A stretch of 36,881 nt of DNA from contig JADGJG010000145.1 in assembly GCA_027596195.1 (NCBI GenBank), positions 1-36,881 on the forward strand, given 5' to 3'. The translations under genes were made by a program, and so were the position numbers. Within the stretch, counting starts at the first letter, position 1. Every line of letters begins with the position of its first letter. The notes beneath the pieces were generated by a model. The model made no database searches, was not told the origin of the DNA, and was given only the letters and a program-made list of their open reading frames with translations. The DNA comes from Podochytrium sp. JEL0797 (Eukaryota; Chytridiomycota; Chytridiomycetes; Chytridiales; Chytriomycetaceae). Below are positions 27,711 through 36,881 of this stretch, piece after piece.

Positions 27711-28689
27711 TCAGTCTCTCGGCACATGCTCCAGCGCCTGTTGCTTGATTTTTCTCTCGTACGCAACCTGCAACGAATTCGTCAATATCCGATATTCACA
27801 CAACAAACCCAGCAATAAACACACCTTGTCCTTCTTCAACAGCATGTACGCGTCAGACTGCGCCGGCGAGTTGAGGTTCGGGTCGTTGAGCAGATCCTGG
27901 ATTCCCAACAGAATTTGCTTCACAGTGATGGCAGGCTTCCAGTCCTGCTCCTCGTTGACAATCGAGAGGCATACGGTGCCAGAGGGGTAAATGTTGGGAC
28001 TGCGGAAGCGAAGGATTAGAGTCAAATTGATTCCAACATCTGCTGTCGACGATCGCAACACTTTCATAGATAGAGATTCGCTCGAGTCAATCACGTCGTT
28101 TTCATTGGCCAGACCAATATCCATGGATTGAGTTTTCGTTCGACTTCGAATCCCGCGACACACCACAATGACTCGCCCAATTCGCCCATTCGATCGTTCA
28201 TAGGGATTCGCCGCACATTGCCAATGATACAATCAGAGATATCGAAGACATTGCTCTGGAATTTGGTTCCAGCAGGAAGCGAGAGAGCCAATAGGCCTCG
28301 ATGTTTGTCGTTCGCTGAGGTCCAATGACCAGTTGGATACTCACTGGAAGATGGCCGGAGTGAAGACGCACTTTGGCGGCTTCTGCGGATAGTCCTCGGG
28401 GAAGTTCCTGGGTATGACAGCGTGAGAAGCGCAACACCAATGCACACAAACTCACATGGTCAGCTTAAACACGCCGCCCTCCCAGTTGGTGCCCTGCTTG
28501 CCTATCCCGCATGTATTAGCATTCGAGTGGGAAGCACACCCGATCCTCACCCGGGATGCCGACCAGCCACTTCATAAGGTTCAGCGAGTTGTCTGGGTTC
28601 TTGTCTGGCCGCGCGTAGAAGCCAAACGGGTGGTCCTTGCGCCACTGTTTCCTTTCTTCAGTGAGCCGTGCGATACAAATGCTGTTCAT
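27711..28689 (-). CDS. UBC9: SUMO-conjugating enzyme E2 (Ubc9), copy 1
   Basis: Five exons, 28689-28551, 28501-28456, 28407-28345, 27999-27825 and 27767-27711, give 159 residues; animal Ubc9 has 158. The E2 fold is complete: [53 protein letters not shown] with the catalytic Cys at residue 93 exactly as in human Ubc9, and [11 protein letters not shown]. It transfers SUMO from the E1 enzyme to substrates, mainly in the nucleus. Intron 4 is long (345 nt); the others are 48-57 nt. The start is set by the match of MNSICIARL to the usual Ubc9 N-terminus. It is divergent from OXCT across 32 bp and lies upstream of Clr2 on the same strand. SUMOylation and heterochromatin silencing are linked in yeasts, but neighbourhood here may be chance. 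Confidence 0.93.
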
Positions 28690-28721
28690 GAATTCGTTTG
28701 GTTTCGAACAAAAAAAAATCA
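28690..28721. promoter_or_regulatory. 32-bp divergent spacer UBC9/OXCT with A9 tract
   Basis: The two start codons are 32 bp apart. Nine A lie at 28710-28718, three bases before the OXCT ATG. The spacing resembles 3022-3049. Confidence 0.5.
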
Positions 28722-30872
28722 ATGTTTTCTACAACACGCCTCGCCAACCTCCTCTCACCCCGGTTCCAGTCTTCGCGCCAGCTTTCCAACAAAGCCAACA
28801 AGATTGTGCACTCGGCCGCAGAAGCCATTGCCGGATTCAAAGGCGGCGAAAAGGTCCTCGTTGGCGGGTTCGGGCTGTGTGGAATCCCTGAAAACCTGAT
28901 TGCGGAGCTCAACAAGAATCCGAGCATCAACAACTTGACGGTTGTTTCAAACAATGCGGGGTGAGTTTGGCGTTTTGTGTGAGGTGGTTCTCTGTTCTGA
29001 CGACCCCTTGCCATGCGGAATGACAGGGTTGATGATTTTGGGCTTGGGGTGTTGCTCAAGACGAAGCAGGTGTGTTGCGCGTGGTTATAGAATTGAGAAG
29101 ACAAGATTCAAACCTTTCATTTTGACAGATCAAGCGCATGATTTCGAGTTACGTTGGCGAAAACGCCGAGTTCGAGCGACAGTACCTCTCTGGCGAACTC
29201 GAAGTCGAGCTGATTCCGCAGGCAAGCTCTCATTATCGCGCCCATGTGACTCGATAGATGCGTCAATCTGTAGAGTCACAGATCTCCCAATCTCGGAAAG
29301 AATCGGAATGCAAACCGGAACCCAAAAAATCGAACACGATAGTCTCCTCATGTGGGGGCTTTGCCAAATTATCACTAACCCCTCCACTTCCAGGGAACCC
29401 TCGCCGAACGCGTCCGCGCAGGCGGAGCCGGCATCCCCGCCTTCTTCACCGCCACTGCCGTCGGCACGCAAGTCCAAACCGGCGGGATCCCCATCAAATA
29501 CAGTTCCACAGCGGGAAAGGGAAAAGAACCTGTGATGGTTTCCGCGCCGCGGGAGACGCGTACGTTTGATGGCAGAGAGTATATTATGGAGGAATCGATT
29601 GTGGGTGACTTTTCGCTTGTAAAGGCTTGGAAGGCGGATGCCTTGGGAAATTTGATGTTTAGGTACACTCGTTTTTGTTTGGGTTGATTCATGCGGTGCT
29701 GAACTGTTAACGCGTTGTTTGTTCGGCGATTCGAACTTTAGGGGAACCGCACGCAACTTCAACGCACCCATGGCGAAAGCGGGCAAAATCACCATTGCCG
29801 AAGTCGAAGAGATTGTGCCCGTTGGATCCTTGAAACCCGATGAGATCCATGTCGGTGGCGTGTACGTGGATCGCGTGTTCAAGGGGGATAAGTTTGAAAA
29901 GCGAATCGAGGTTTGGACATTTGCATGACCACACGCGTAGATTTGAAATTTGGATTTGCTTTTTTTGCAGAGACTTACTCTCAACGATGGAAAGGGGCTG
30001 AACGTTCCTGGAAAACGCGGTGTTGTCGTGTCGGACGATGGCGGCGCCCAACGACGCGAGAGAATCGTTCGCAGAGCTGCCAAGGAGTTCAAGGACGGCA
30101 TGTATGGTACGTTTATAAATTTCTTGGATGGCATTCCCTTTCGATTTCCGACTCATGCCTTGTTTATTTTGAATATATTTAGCCAACCTCGGGATCGGAA
30201 TGCCCATGCTCGCGTCCAACTACATCCCATCAGAAATGACGGTCCACTTGCAGAGTGAGAACGGAATCCTCGGGATGGTGAGGACTAGCGTTTTTGTCTC
30301 GATTCTCGGATTTGTTCTGAATTTACCCTGGGTGTGTTAGGGTCCCTTCCCAAAACCAGGTGAACAAGACGCCGACCTCATCAACGCCGGAAAAGAAACC
30401 GTCACTCTACTTCCTGGCGCCAGCGTGTTTGGAAGCGATGAATCGTTTGCCATGATTCGCGGGTAAATACCCCCTCCCCCCTCTCCTTTTCTTACCAATC
30501 AAAAAACACAGCGGTCACATTGACCTCACCATCCTCGGCGGCATGCAAGTCTCCCAAAACGGTGACCTCGCCAACTGGATCATCCCCGGCAAAATGGTCA
30601 AAGGCATGGGTGGGGCCATGGACCTCGTTGCCACTTCCGGCACCAAAGTCGTGGTCACGATGGAACATACGGATAAAAAGGGGAACCCCAAGATTTTGAA
30701 ACAGTGTTCGTTGCCGTTGACGGGGAAACGGTGTATTGATTTGATTATTACGGATTTGTGTGTGTTTGAGGTGGGTGAGGGGGGGTTGAGGTTAGTGGAG
30801 TTGATGGAGGGGGTCGGGGTGGAGGAGGTGAGGGGGAAAACGGAGGCGGAGTTTGAGGTTTGTTTGAAATAA
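28722..30872 (+). CDS. OXCT1: Succinyl-CoA:3-ketoacid CoA transferase (SCOT), copy 1
   Basis: Nine exons give 508 residues: 28722-28960, 29027-29069, 29129-29221, 29394-29662, 29742-29910, 29971-30106, 30183-30277, 30341-30462 and 30512-30872. Residues 1-~22 are Arg/Ser-rich without acids, like a mitochondrial presequence. The alpha half starts [16 protein letters not shown]. The beta half carries LQSENGILG with the catalytic Glu near residue 342, then [25 protein letters not shown] and [16 protein letters not shown]. It moves CoA between succinyl-CoA and acetoacetate for ketone-body use in mitochondria. The third intron (29222-29393) has a GC donor (CAG/GCAAGC) with a normal CAG acceptor; the family alignment (IPQ/GTLAER) leaves no GT alternative that I can see. 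Intron 5 has a GTTTGG donor. Confidence 0.93.
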
Positions 30873-33408
30873 AAGTGAAATGGGACAGTGAAGGGAACGT
30901 AGTCTCTCGTTTCCGAGGTTCTTACGGCGATAATATTAATTAGAATTTCGCAAACAAATATACCCCTTGTTGCAAAAAGACGCGCGCAAGACCGCCGGAC
31001 CCAGGAAAGAACCGAAGCGTGTGGGTCCCCCAGTACGGTCCACACCGCCCAGCGCCCCTTCTCCAAATGACACAAATACCCAAATATCTGCACCCCCTCC
31101 TCCCCTTCCTCGCGATACTGAATCCTCATCACCTCCACCACCGTATCCCGCGGGTCCAAAGGCGACACCAACTGCGAAACCACACCACGACCCGACACGT
31201 TCCGTTCCGGTTTCACCTTGTCAAAGTCAACTACGGCACCGGAACTCCAACACGCCAACTTTGGAACCACAACCACGTCTCCCAGTCCAATTATGGTTGG
31301 CCCGATACGGAGGTACGTCCAACTCTTGTCTTTCACGATGGAGCGTTGCGGCGCGGAGGAAGGGTGGGAATATGGGTCTTTGGGGATCGTGACGGAAACG
31401 AGAGAATACTCCTGCCGCGGGTACACGCGACACACGTTCTTGTCCGTCGCGTATTCCATGGCAATATACATTCCACGCGCGTAGAGCACCGCAAGTGACT
31501 CTTGGTCGTCTGCAACAGCGAAGGGTTTTGATTCACGCGAAGCGTTGTTCTCCGCAATCGCTTGGCCACCCAAACCCCTCACCCGACTCATCGCGGCCGT
31601 AATCCCTTCACTCACTGAAACACTCTCAAACGGTCTCAACGCATCTCCATCAATGTAAAAACTCTCGCGTATCGGGTTCGAGAGGCCCAACATCTCCACA
31701 CAATGCAAATTAACGGTGAACGTGTCGTCTTCATCGTCGAGGAGATGCACCCCCTCCGTCCCGCGAGGCACGAAATGCGACCGCGCACTCGTCATGCGGA
31801 CGTGACACCCCCCTGCGTCATCGCTGCGCGTTTCGGAGAGCATGATGGAAGTCTGGTGAGCCGCGTAAACTGTTCGAACAGGCGTTTCATCCTCCTCATC
31901 GTCCAGGTTGGGAGCGCCAACGGCCACGTGGGATTCGAGCCGGTCAGTCACGATGCAGGGCCAAAACAGTTCGTCCCATGTGTTCAATTGGGGTGATAAA
32001 TCGAGGCGGAGGGTGGATTGGGTGGAGGTACTCGCGGCGAGGTCTTTGAATTCGATCGTGAGGGGTTGGTCGGAGGTGACAGTTATGGGGAGCCACACGA
32101 GTTCGTGGACGTGGTATTTGTGGTTGTAGGGGGATGGGATGGGGGTTGGAGGGTGGGATGGTTCGGGGGGAGATGAAGCGGGGTGGTGGATTGGTGCTGC
32201 GGGTATGGGGCGGGGAGGAGGGATTGGGGGGGAGGACGGAATTCGTTGTTGCGGACTGGAGTTGAATTGCGTGGGGAATGGAATGCGAGGAGGGCGACCA
32301 CGACCTCGCGATCTCAGAGGAGGAGGGCTTGGAGAACGTGCTTTCGATTCTTTCCGGCCAGTTGAAGGGCGGCTCGCGTTCCCGTTTTGTTGTTTCGAAA
32401 GTGGGGTTCGAGTTCGAGCCACGCGTTTCGGTTGTGGAGGTGGTGATGGTGACGTTGATAGTGACGGTGATGATTTAATGGCAGAGGATTCGTGGTCTGA
32501 GATGACAATCGCAAGGTCTTCATGCTCGACCTGCCCCCCTTCGTCCTCATCCGACAGTTGGATCACAAAGTCGGCCGATTCCGATTCCAACTCAGAGGAA
32601 GGGGTATCGCGATCCGCGTGCACAATCTCGGCTCCCCGCATGACACCCGATTCGAGCAAAACAATCGAGAAACCCGACTCATCCGAAGACGTTGACTTGT
32701 CGCCATCATCGTCATTCGCAGCACTCCCAGATTCTTCCTCCTCGACTTCCTCTGAATCGTCTTCGGAATCATGAACATGCAATCTTTGCGAGGCTTTGGT
32801 TGCGGGAACATTCATCAATATGGATTCGTCGTCCGTGTCGCTGTCTGGGGCAGAAAGTGTGCCGCGTTTCCGCTTTCGATGGGATGGTTCGGAATCGATT
32901 TCCGAATCGACGGACTTTGGGCACAAGATGCATTCGCATGGCTGAGAGCGGGCGTTTGCGAGGTACACAAAATGGGGTGCGAATTCGTTTGCGGAGCGCA
33001 TTTTCCTGAAGGGTCCTTTAGTGGATCGTTTCTAGTGTAGAATCTTCGCTTACCGGCCCGAGGGATGTCCCATGATGTAGCGATCGACGTGGTTGCCCTT
33101 CTGGCGCACCTGGGAAAACAGGTGGTAGCCATCGGGAAGAGCCGCGAGAGTTGCGTGTTTGGAAAACACGGGTTCGCCGTGGTTCTTGTTGCTGAGTTTG
33201 ACGATCGCCTTGGCGATCTAATAAAGGAGTAAGAACAACGACCAGGAAGAACAAGAACAAGGAAGTTCACACTCACAGCAGGGAGATATGACTCAAGATC
33301 CCCCTCAACGTACCCGGAAGGAACGTCGAAGATACCCGCGTCGCTGGCTGGAACAGGGATCCGGTCGGGGAGCCGCGGCATTGATGGAGGGTTTTTTTTC
33401 GCCCACAT
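30515..33408 (-). CDS. Clr2-like protein, copy 2, C-terminus replaced at duplication junction
   Basis: Exons 33408-33277, 33217-33054 and 33005-30515 follow copy 1 (offset 5810 bp) and stay open. The duplicated unit begins inside Clr2, so after [10 protein letters not shown] the frame crosses the junction at 31053/31052. It then runs about 180 codons through the OXCT 3' flank and antisense of the last OXCT exon, stopping at 30515. The predicted product is 928 residues and lacks the true last ~66 residues (WNGRVC end). Differences from copy 1 in the acidic and Pro-rich centre are substitutions and in-frame indels. It is either a truncated pseudogene or a chimeric, possibly dominant-negative, silencing factor. 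Its transcript would overlap OXCT copy 1 tail to tail. Confidence 0.7.
30873..31052. other. OXCT 3' flank up to the duplication junction
   Basis: 180 bp after the OXCT stop, ending at ACACCGCCCAG where unit 2 begins. No separate gene is seen. The same sequence closes the window at 36702-36881 with only a few changes. Confidence 0.8.
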
Positions 33409-33529
33409 TCAAAAGTCACTAAAAGTGGTGCACGCTCCTTCACCCTCAAACAAAAGCAGTTTTCTCTTTCCATACAAACACCATTAATGTGCAATTAACC
33501 CTCCTCCTGCAACTCATCTGCTCCCTCCA

Positions 33530-34513
33530 TCAGTCTCTCGGCACATGCTCCAGCGCCTGTTGCTTGATTTTTCTCTCGTACGCAACCTGCAACGAATTCG
33601 TCAATATCCGATATTCACACAACAAACCCAGCAATAAACACACCTTGTCCTTCTTCAACAGCATGTACGCGTCAGACTGCGCCGGCGAGTTGAGGTTCGG
33701 GTCGTTGAGCAGATCCTGGATTCCCAACAGAATTTGCTTCACAGTGATGGCAGGCTTCCAGTCCTGCTCCTCGTTGACAATCGAGAGGCATACGGTGCCA
33801 GAGGGGTAAATGTTGGGACTGCGGAAGCGAAGGATTAGAGTCAAATTGATTCCAACATCTGCTGTCGACGATCGCAACACTTTCATAGATAGAGATTCGC
33901 TCGAGTCAATCACGTCGTTTTCATTGGCCAGACCAATATCCATGGATTGAGTTTTCGTTCGACTTCGAATCCCGCGACACACCACAATGACTCGCCCAAT
34001 TCGCCCATTCGATCGTTCATAGGGATTCGCCGCACATTGCCAATGATACAATCAGAGATATCGAAGACATTGCTCTGGAATTTGGTTCCAGCAGGAAGCG
34101 AGAGAGCCAATAGGCCTCGATGTTTGTCGTTCGCTGAGGTCCAATGACCAGTTGGATACTCACTGGAAGATGGCCGGAGTGAAGACGCACTTTGGCGGCT
34201 TCTGCGGATAGTCCTCGGGGAAGTTCCTGGGTATGACAGCGTGAGAAGCGCAACACCAATGCACACAAACTCACATGGTCAGCTTAAACACGCCGCCCTC
34301 CCAGTTGGTGCCCTGCTTGCCTATCTCGCACGATGTAGTGTTAGCATTCGACTAAAAGCACACCCGATCCTTACCCGGGATGCCGACCAGCCACTTCATC
34401 AGGTTCAGCGAGTTGTCTGGGTTCTTGTCTGGCCGCGCGTAGAAGCCAAACGGGTGGTCCTTGCGCCACTGTTTCCTTTCTTCAGTGAGCCGTGCGATAC
34501 AAATGCTGTTCAT
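33530..34513 (-). CDS. UBC9: SUMO-conjugating enzyme E2 (Ubc9), copy 2
   Basis: Five exons, 34513-34375, 34320-34275, 34226-34164, 33818-33644 and 33586-33530, encode a 159-residue product that appears identical to copy 1, including the active-site region [10 protein letters not shown] (Cys 93). The first intron differs (54 against 49 nt, donor GTAAGG instead of GTGAGG) while coding exons are conserved. Both copies therefore look functional and should give a double dose of the E2. Confidence 0.9.
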
Positions 34514-34545
34514 GAATTCGTTTGGTTTCGAACAAAAAAAAATCA
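34514..34545. promoter_or_regulatory. 32-bp divergent spacer UBC9/OXCT, copy 2
   Basis: Same as 28690-28721, with nine A at 34534-34542. No difference from copy 1 was noticed in the spacer. Confidence 0.5.
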
Positions 34546-36701
34546 ATGTTTTCTACAACACGCCTCGCGAACCTCCTCTCACCCCGGTTCCAGTCTTCGC
34601 GCCAGCTTTCCAACAAAGCCAACAAGATTGTGCACTCGGCCGCAGAAGCCATTGCCGGATTCAAAGGCGGCGAAAAGGTCCTCGTTGGCGGGTTCGGGCT
34701 GTGTGGAATCCCTGAAAACCTGATTGCGGAGCTCAACAAGAATCCGAGCATCAACAACTTGACGGTTGTTTCAAACAATGCGGGGTGAGGTTGGCGTTTT
34801 GTGTGAGGTGGTTCTCTGTTCTGACGACCCCTTGCCATGCGGAATGACAGGGTTGATGATTTTGGGCTTGGGGTGTTGCTCAAGACGAAGCAGGTGTGTT
34901 GCGCGTGGTTTATAGAATTGAGAAGACAAGATTCAAACCTTTCATTTTGACAGATCAAGCGCATGATTTCGAGTTACGTTGGCGAAAACGCCGAGTTCGA
35001 GCGACAGTACCTCTCTGGCGAACTCGAAGTCGAGCTGATTCCGCAGGCAAGCTCTCATTATCGCGCCCATGTGACTCGATAGATGCGTCAATCTGTAGAG
35101 TCACAGATCTCCCAATCTCGGAAAGAATCGGAATGCAAACCGGAACCCAAAAAATCGAACACGATACTCTCCTCATGTGGGGGCTTTGCCAAATTGTCAC
35201 TAACCCCTCCACTTCCAGGGAACCCTCGCCGAACGCGTCCGCGCAGGCGGAGCCGGCATCCCCGCCTTCTTCACCGCCACTGCCGTCGGCACTCAAGTCC
35301 AAACCGGCGGGATCCCCATCAAATACAGTTCCACAGCGGGAAAGGGAAAAGAACCTGTGATGGTTTCCGCGCCGCGGGAGACGCGTACGTTTGATGGCAG
35401 AGAGTATATTATGGAGGAATCGATTGTGGGTGACTTTTCGCTTGTAAAGGCTTGGAAGGCGGATGCCTTGGGAAATTTGATGTTTAGGTACACTCGTTTT
35501 TGTTTGGGTTGATTCATGCGGTGCTGAACTGTTAACGCGTTGTTTGTTCGGCGATTCGAACTTTAGGGGAACCGCACGCAACTTCAACGCACCCATGGCG
35601 AAAGCGGGCAAAATCACCATTGCCGAAGTCGAAGAGATTGTGCCCGTTGGATCCTTGAAACCCGATGAGATCCATGTCGGTGGCGTGTACGTGGATCGCG
35701 TGTTCAAGGGGGATAAGTTTGAAAAGCGAATCGAGGTTTGGACATTTGCATGACCACACGCGTAGATTTGAAATTTGGATTTGCTTTTTTTGCAGAGACT
35801 TACTCTCAACGATGGAAAGGGGCTGAACGTTCCTGGAAAACGCGGTGTTGTCGTGTCGGACGATGGCGGCGCCCAACGACGCGAGAGAATCGTTCGCAGA
35901 GCTGCCAAGGAGTTCAAGGACGGCATGTATGGTACGTTTATAAATTTCTTGGATGGCATTCCCTTTCGATTTCCGCCTCATGCCTTGTTTATTTTGAATA
36001 TATTTAGCCAACCTCGGGATCGGAATGCCCATGCTCGCGTCCAACTACATCCCATCAGAAATGACGGTCCACTTGCAGAGTGAGAACGGAATCCTCGGGA
36101 TGGTGAGGACTAGCGTTTTTTGTCTCGATTCTGGGATTTGTTCTGAATTTACCCTGCGTGTGTTAGGGTCCCTTCCCAAAACCAGGTGAACAAGACGCCG
36201 ACCTCATCAACGCCGGAAAAGAAACCGTCACTCTACTTCCTGGCGCCAGCGTGTTTGGAAGCGATGAATCGTTTGCCATGATTCGCGGGTAAATACCCCC
36301 TCCCCCCCTCTCTCCTTTTCTTACCAATCAAAAAACGCAGCGGTCACATTGACCTCACCATCCTCGGCGGCATGCAAGTCTCCCAAAACGGTGACCTCGC
36401 CAACTGGATCATCCCCGGCAAAATGGTCAAAGGCATGGGTGGGGCCATGGACCTCGTTGCCACTTCTGGCACCAAAGTCGTGGTCACGATGGAACATACG
36501 GATAAAAAGGGGAACCCCAAGATTTTGAAACAGTGTTCGTTGCCGTTGACGGGGAAACGGTGTATTGATTTGATTATTACGGATTTGTGTGTGTTTGAGG
36601 TGGGTGAGGGGGGGTTGAGGTTGGTGGAGTTGATGGAGGGGGTCGGGGTGGAGGAGGTGAGGGGGAAAACGGAGGCGGAGTTTGAGGTTTGTTTGAAATA
36701 A
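34546..36701 (+). CDS. OXCT1: Succinyl-CoA:3-ketoacid CoA transferase (SCOT), copy 2
   Basis: Nine exons, 34546-34784, 34851-34893, 34954-35046, 35219-35487, 35567-35735, 35796-35931, 36008-36102, 36167-36288 and 36341-36701, keep one frame of 508 residues. Changes seen against copy 1 are mostly intronic: first donor GTGAGT to GTGAGG, one-base insertions in introns 2 and 7, and a longer C run in intron 8. The coding changes I checked are silent. The GC donor of intron 3 is kept (35047). The catalytic LQSENGILG and the presequence are intact, so this copy also looks functional. Confidence 0.92.
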
Positions 36702-36881
36702 AAGTGAAATGGGACAGTGAAGGGAACGTAGTGTCTCGTTTCCGAGGTTCTTACGGCGATAATATTAATTAGAATTTCGCAAACAAATATACCCCTTGTT
36801 GCAAAAAGACGCGCGCAAGACCGCCGGACCCAGGAAAGAACAGAAGCGTGTGGGTCCCCCAGTACGGTCCACACCGCCCAG
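36702..36881. other. OXCT copy 2 flank, window edge at repeat boundary
   Basis: It repeats 30873-31052 and stops at exactly the base where unit 1 passed into unit 2. A frame on the minus strand continues off the edge as it does at the internal junction, so another Clr2-containing unit or a different flank may follow. Confidence 0.7.

Larger units (their letters stand above)
25249..31052. repeat. Tandem segmental duplication, unit 1 (5.8 kb)
   Basis: It starts inside Clr2 at CGCCCCTTCTCC (25249) and ends at ACACCGCCCAG (31052), where the next base begins CGCCCCTTCTCC again. It contains most of Clr2, all of UBC9 and all of OXCT. The offset to unit 2 drifts from about 5804 to 5829 bp because of small indels. 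Confidence 0.95.
31053..36881. repeat. Tandem segmental duplication, unit 2 (5.8 kb), ends at window edge
   Basis: It is a near-identical copy of 25249-31052, starting CGCCCCTTCTCC and ending ACACCGCCCAG at the last base of the window. Differences are scattered substitutions and short indels, mostly in introns and in low-complexity Clr2 codons. Confidence 0.95.

Noticed and set aside
29130..30134. 334-codon minus-strand frame across OXCT, repeated at 34955-35959
   Set aside because: It is antisense to OXCT exons and introns with no family likeness. Its conservation between copies only reflects the duplication.
36344..36874. 176-codon minus-strand frame at the window edge
   Set aside because: It is antisense to the last OXCT exon. 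It is mentioned only because a further Clr2 copy, if present beyond the edge, would read into it.

Overview
The window reads as nuclear DNA of an early-diverging, probably chytrid-like, fungus. This is inferred from gene content: a Clr2 silencing protein, SLM1-type PH proteins and a UPF0658-type membrane protein are fungal families. Genes carry many short GT-AG introns (about 45-350 nt) with CTAAC-like branch sites, spacing is tight, and F-box/LRR and giant-virus-like genes are present.

Layout. (1) 1-11.8 kb is compact housekeeping sequence: the C-terminal half of a diflavin (P450-reductase/BM3-type) reductase; an acidic protein ending in a SCOC-like coiled coil; the large subunit of TFIIF in six exons; a 54-codon chimeric mini-gene made by a local tandem duplication; a GT8-like glycosyltransferase; and a nine-exon UPF0658-type Golgi membrane protein. 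(2) 11.8-14.2 kb holds an SLM1-like BAR/PH gene and a degenerate tandem repeat. (3) 14.2-19.0 kb is an endogenous viral element. It has a broken D5-type primase-helicase, a frameshifted BRO-N/T5orf172 gene, two further copies of the helicase C-terminus, a long inverted repeat, a C2H2 zinc-finger ORF, an unrecognised ORF and an antisense ATG8-like fragment. (4) 19.0-23.5 kb has an F-box/LRR gene, a truncated SLM1-like paralog ending in a copied LRR-gene tail, and a complete SLM1-like paralog. (5) 23.6 kb to the end is a tandem segmental duplication of a Clr2 - UBC9 - OXCT (SCOT) block. It has one old decayed copy and two nearly identical units of about 5.8 kb (25249-31052 and 31053-36881). The window stops exactly at the unit boundary.

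Genes together. UBC9 (SUMO conjugation) and Clr2 (heterochromatin silencing) are neighbours on the minus strand. UBC9 is divergent from OXCT (mitochondrial ketone-body/CoA metabolism) across only 32 bp. Each unit carries full UBC9 and OXCT genes, but the second Clr2 lost its C-terminus at the junction and reads into antisense OXCT sequence.

Striking genome-level signals: coding exons switch from C-rich to G-rich along the sense strand, restarting in each exon; a run of exactly nine A precedes the start codon of four genes and of the duplicated OXCT; divergent start codons lie only 28-41 bp apart; and GC-rich palindromes recur, one of them inside a coding sequence. Exon boundaries were derived by hand from splice signals, phase and family resemblance. 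No database search was possible.
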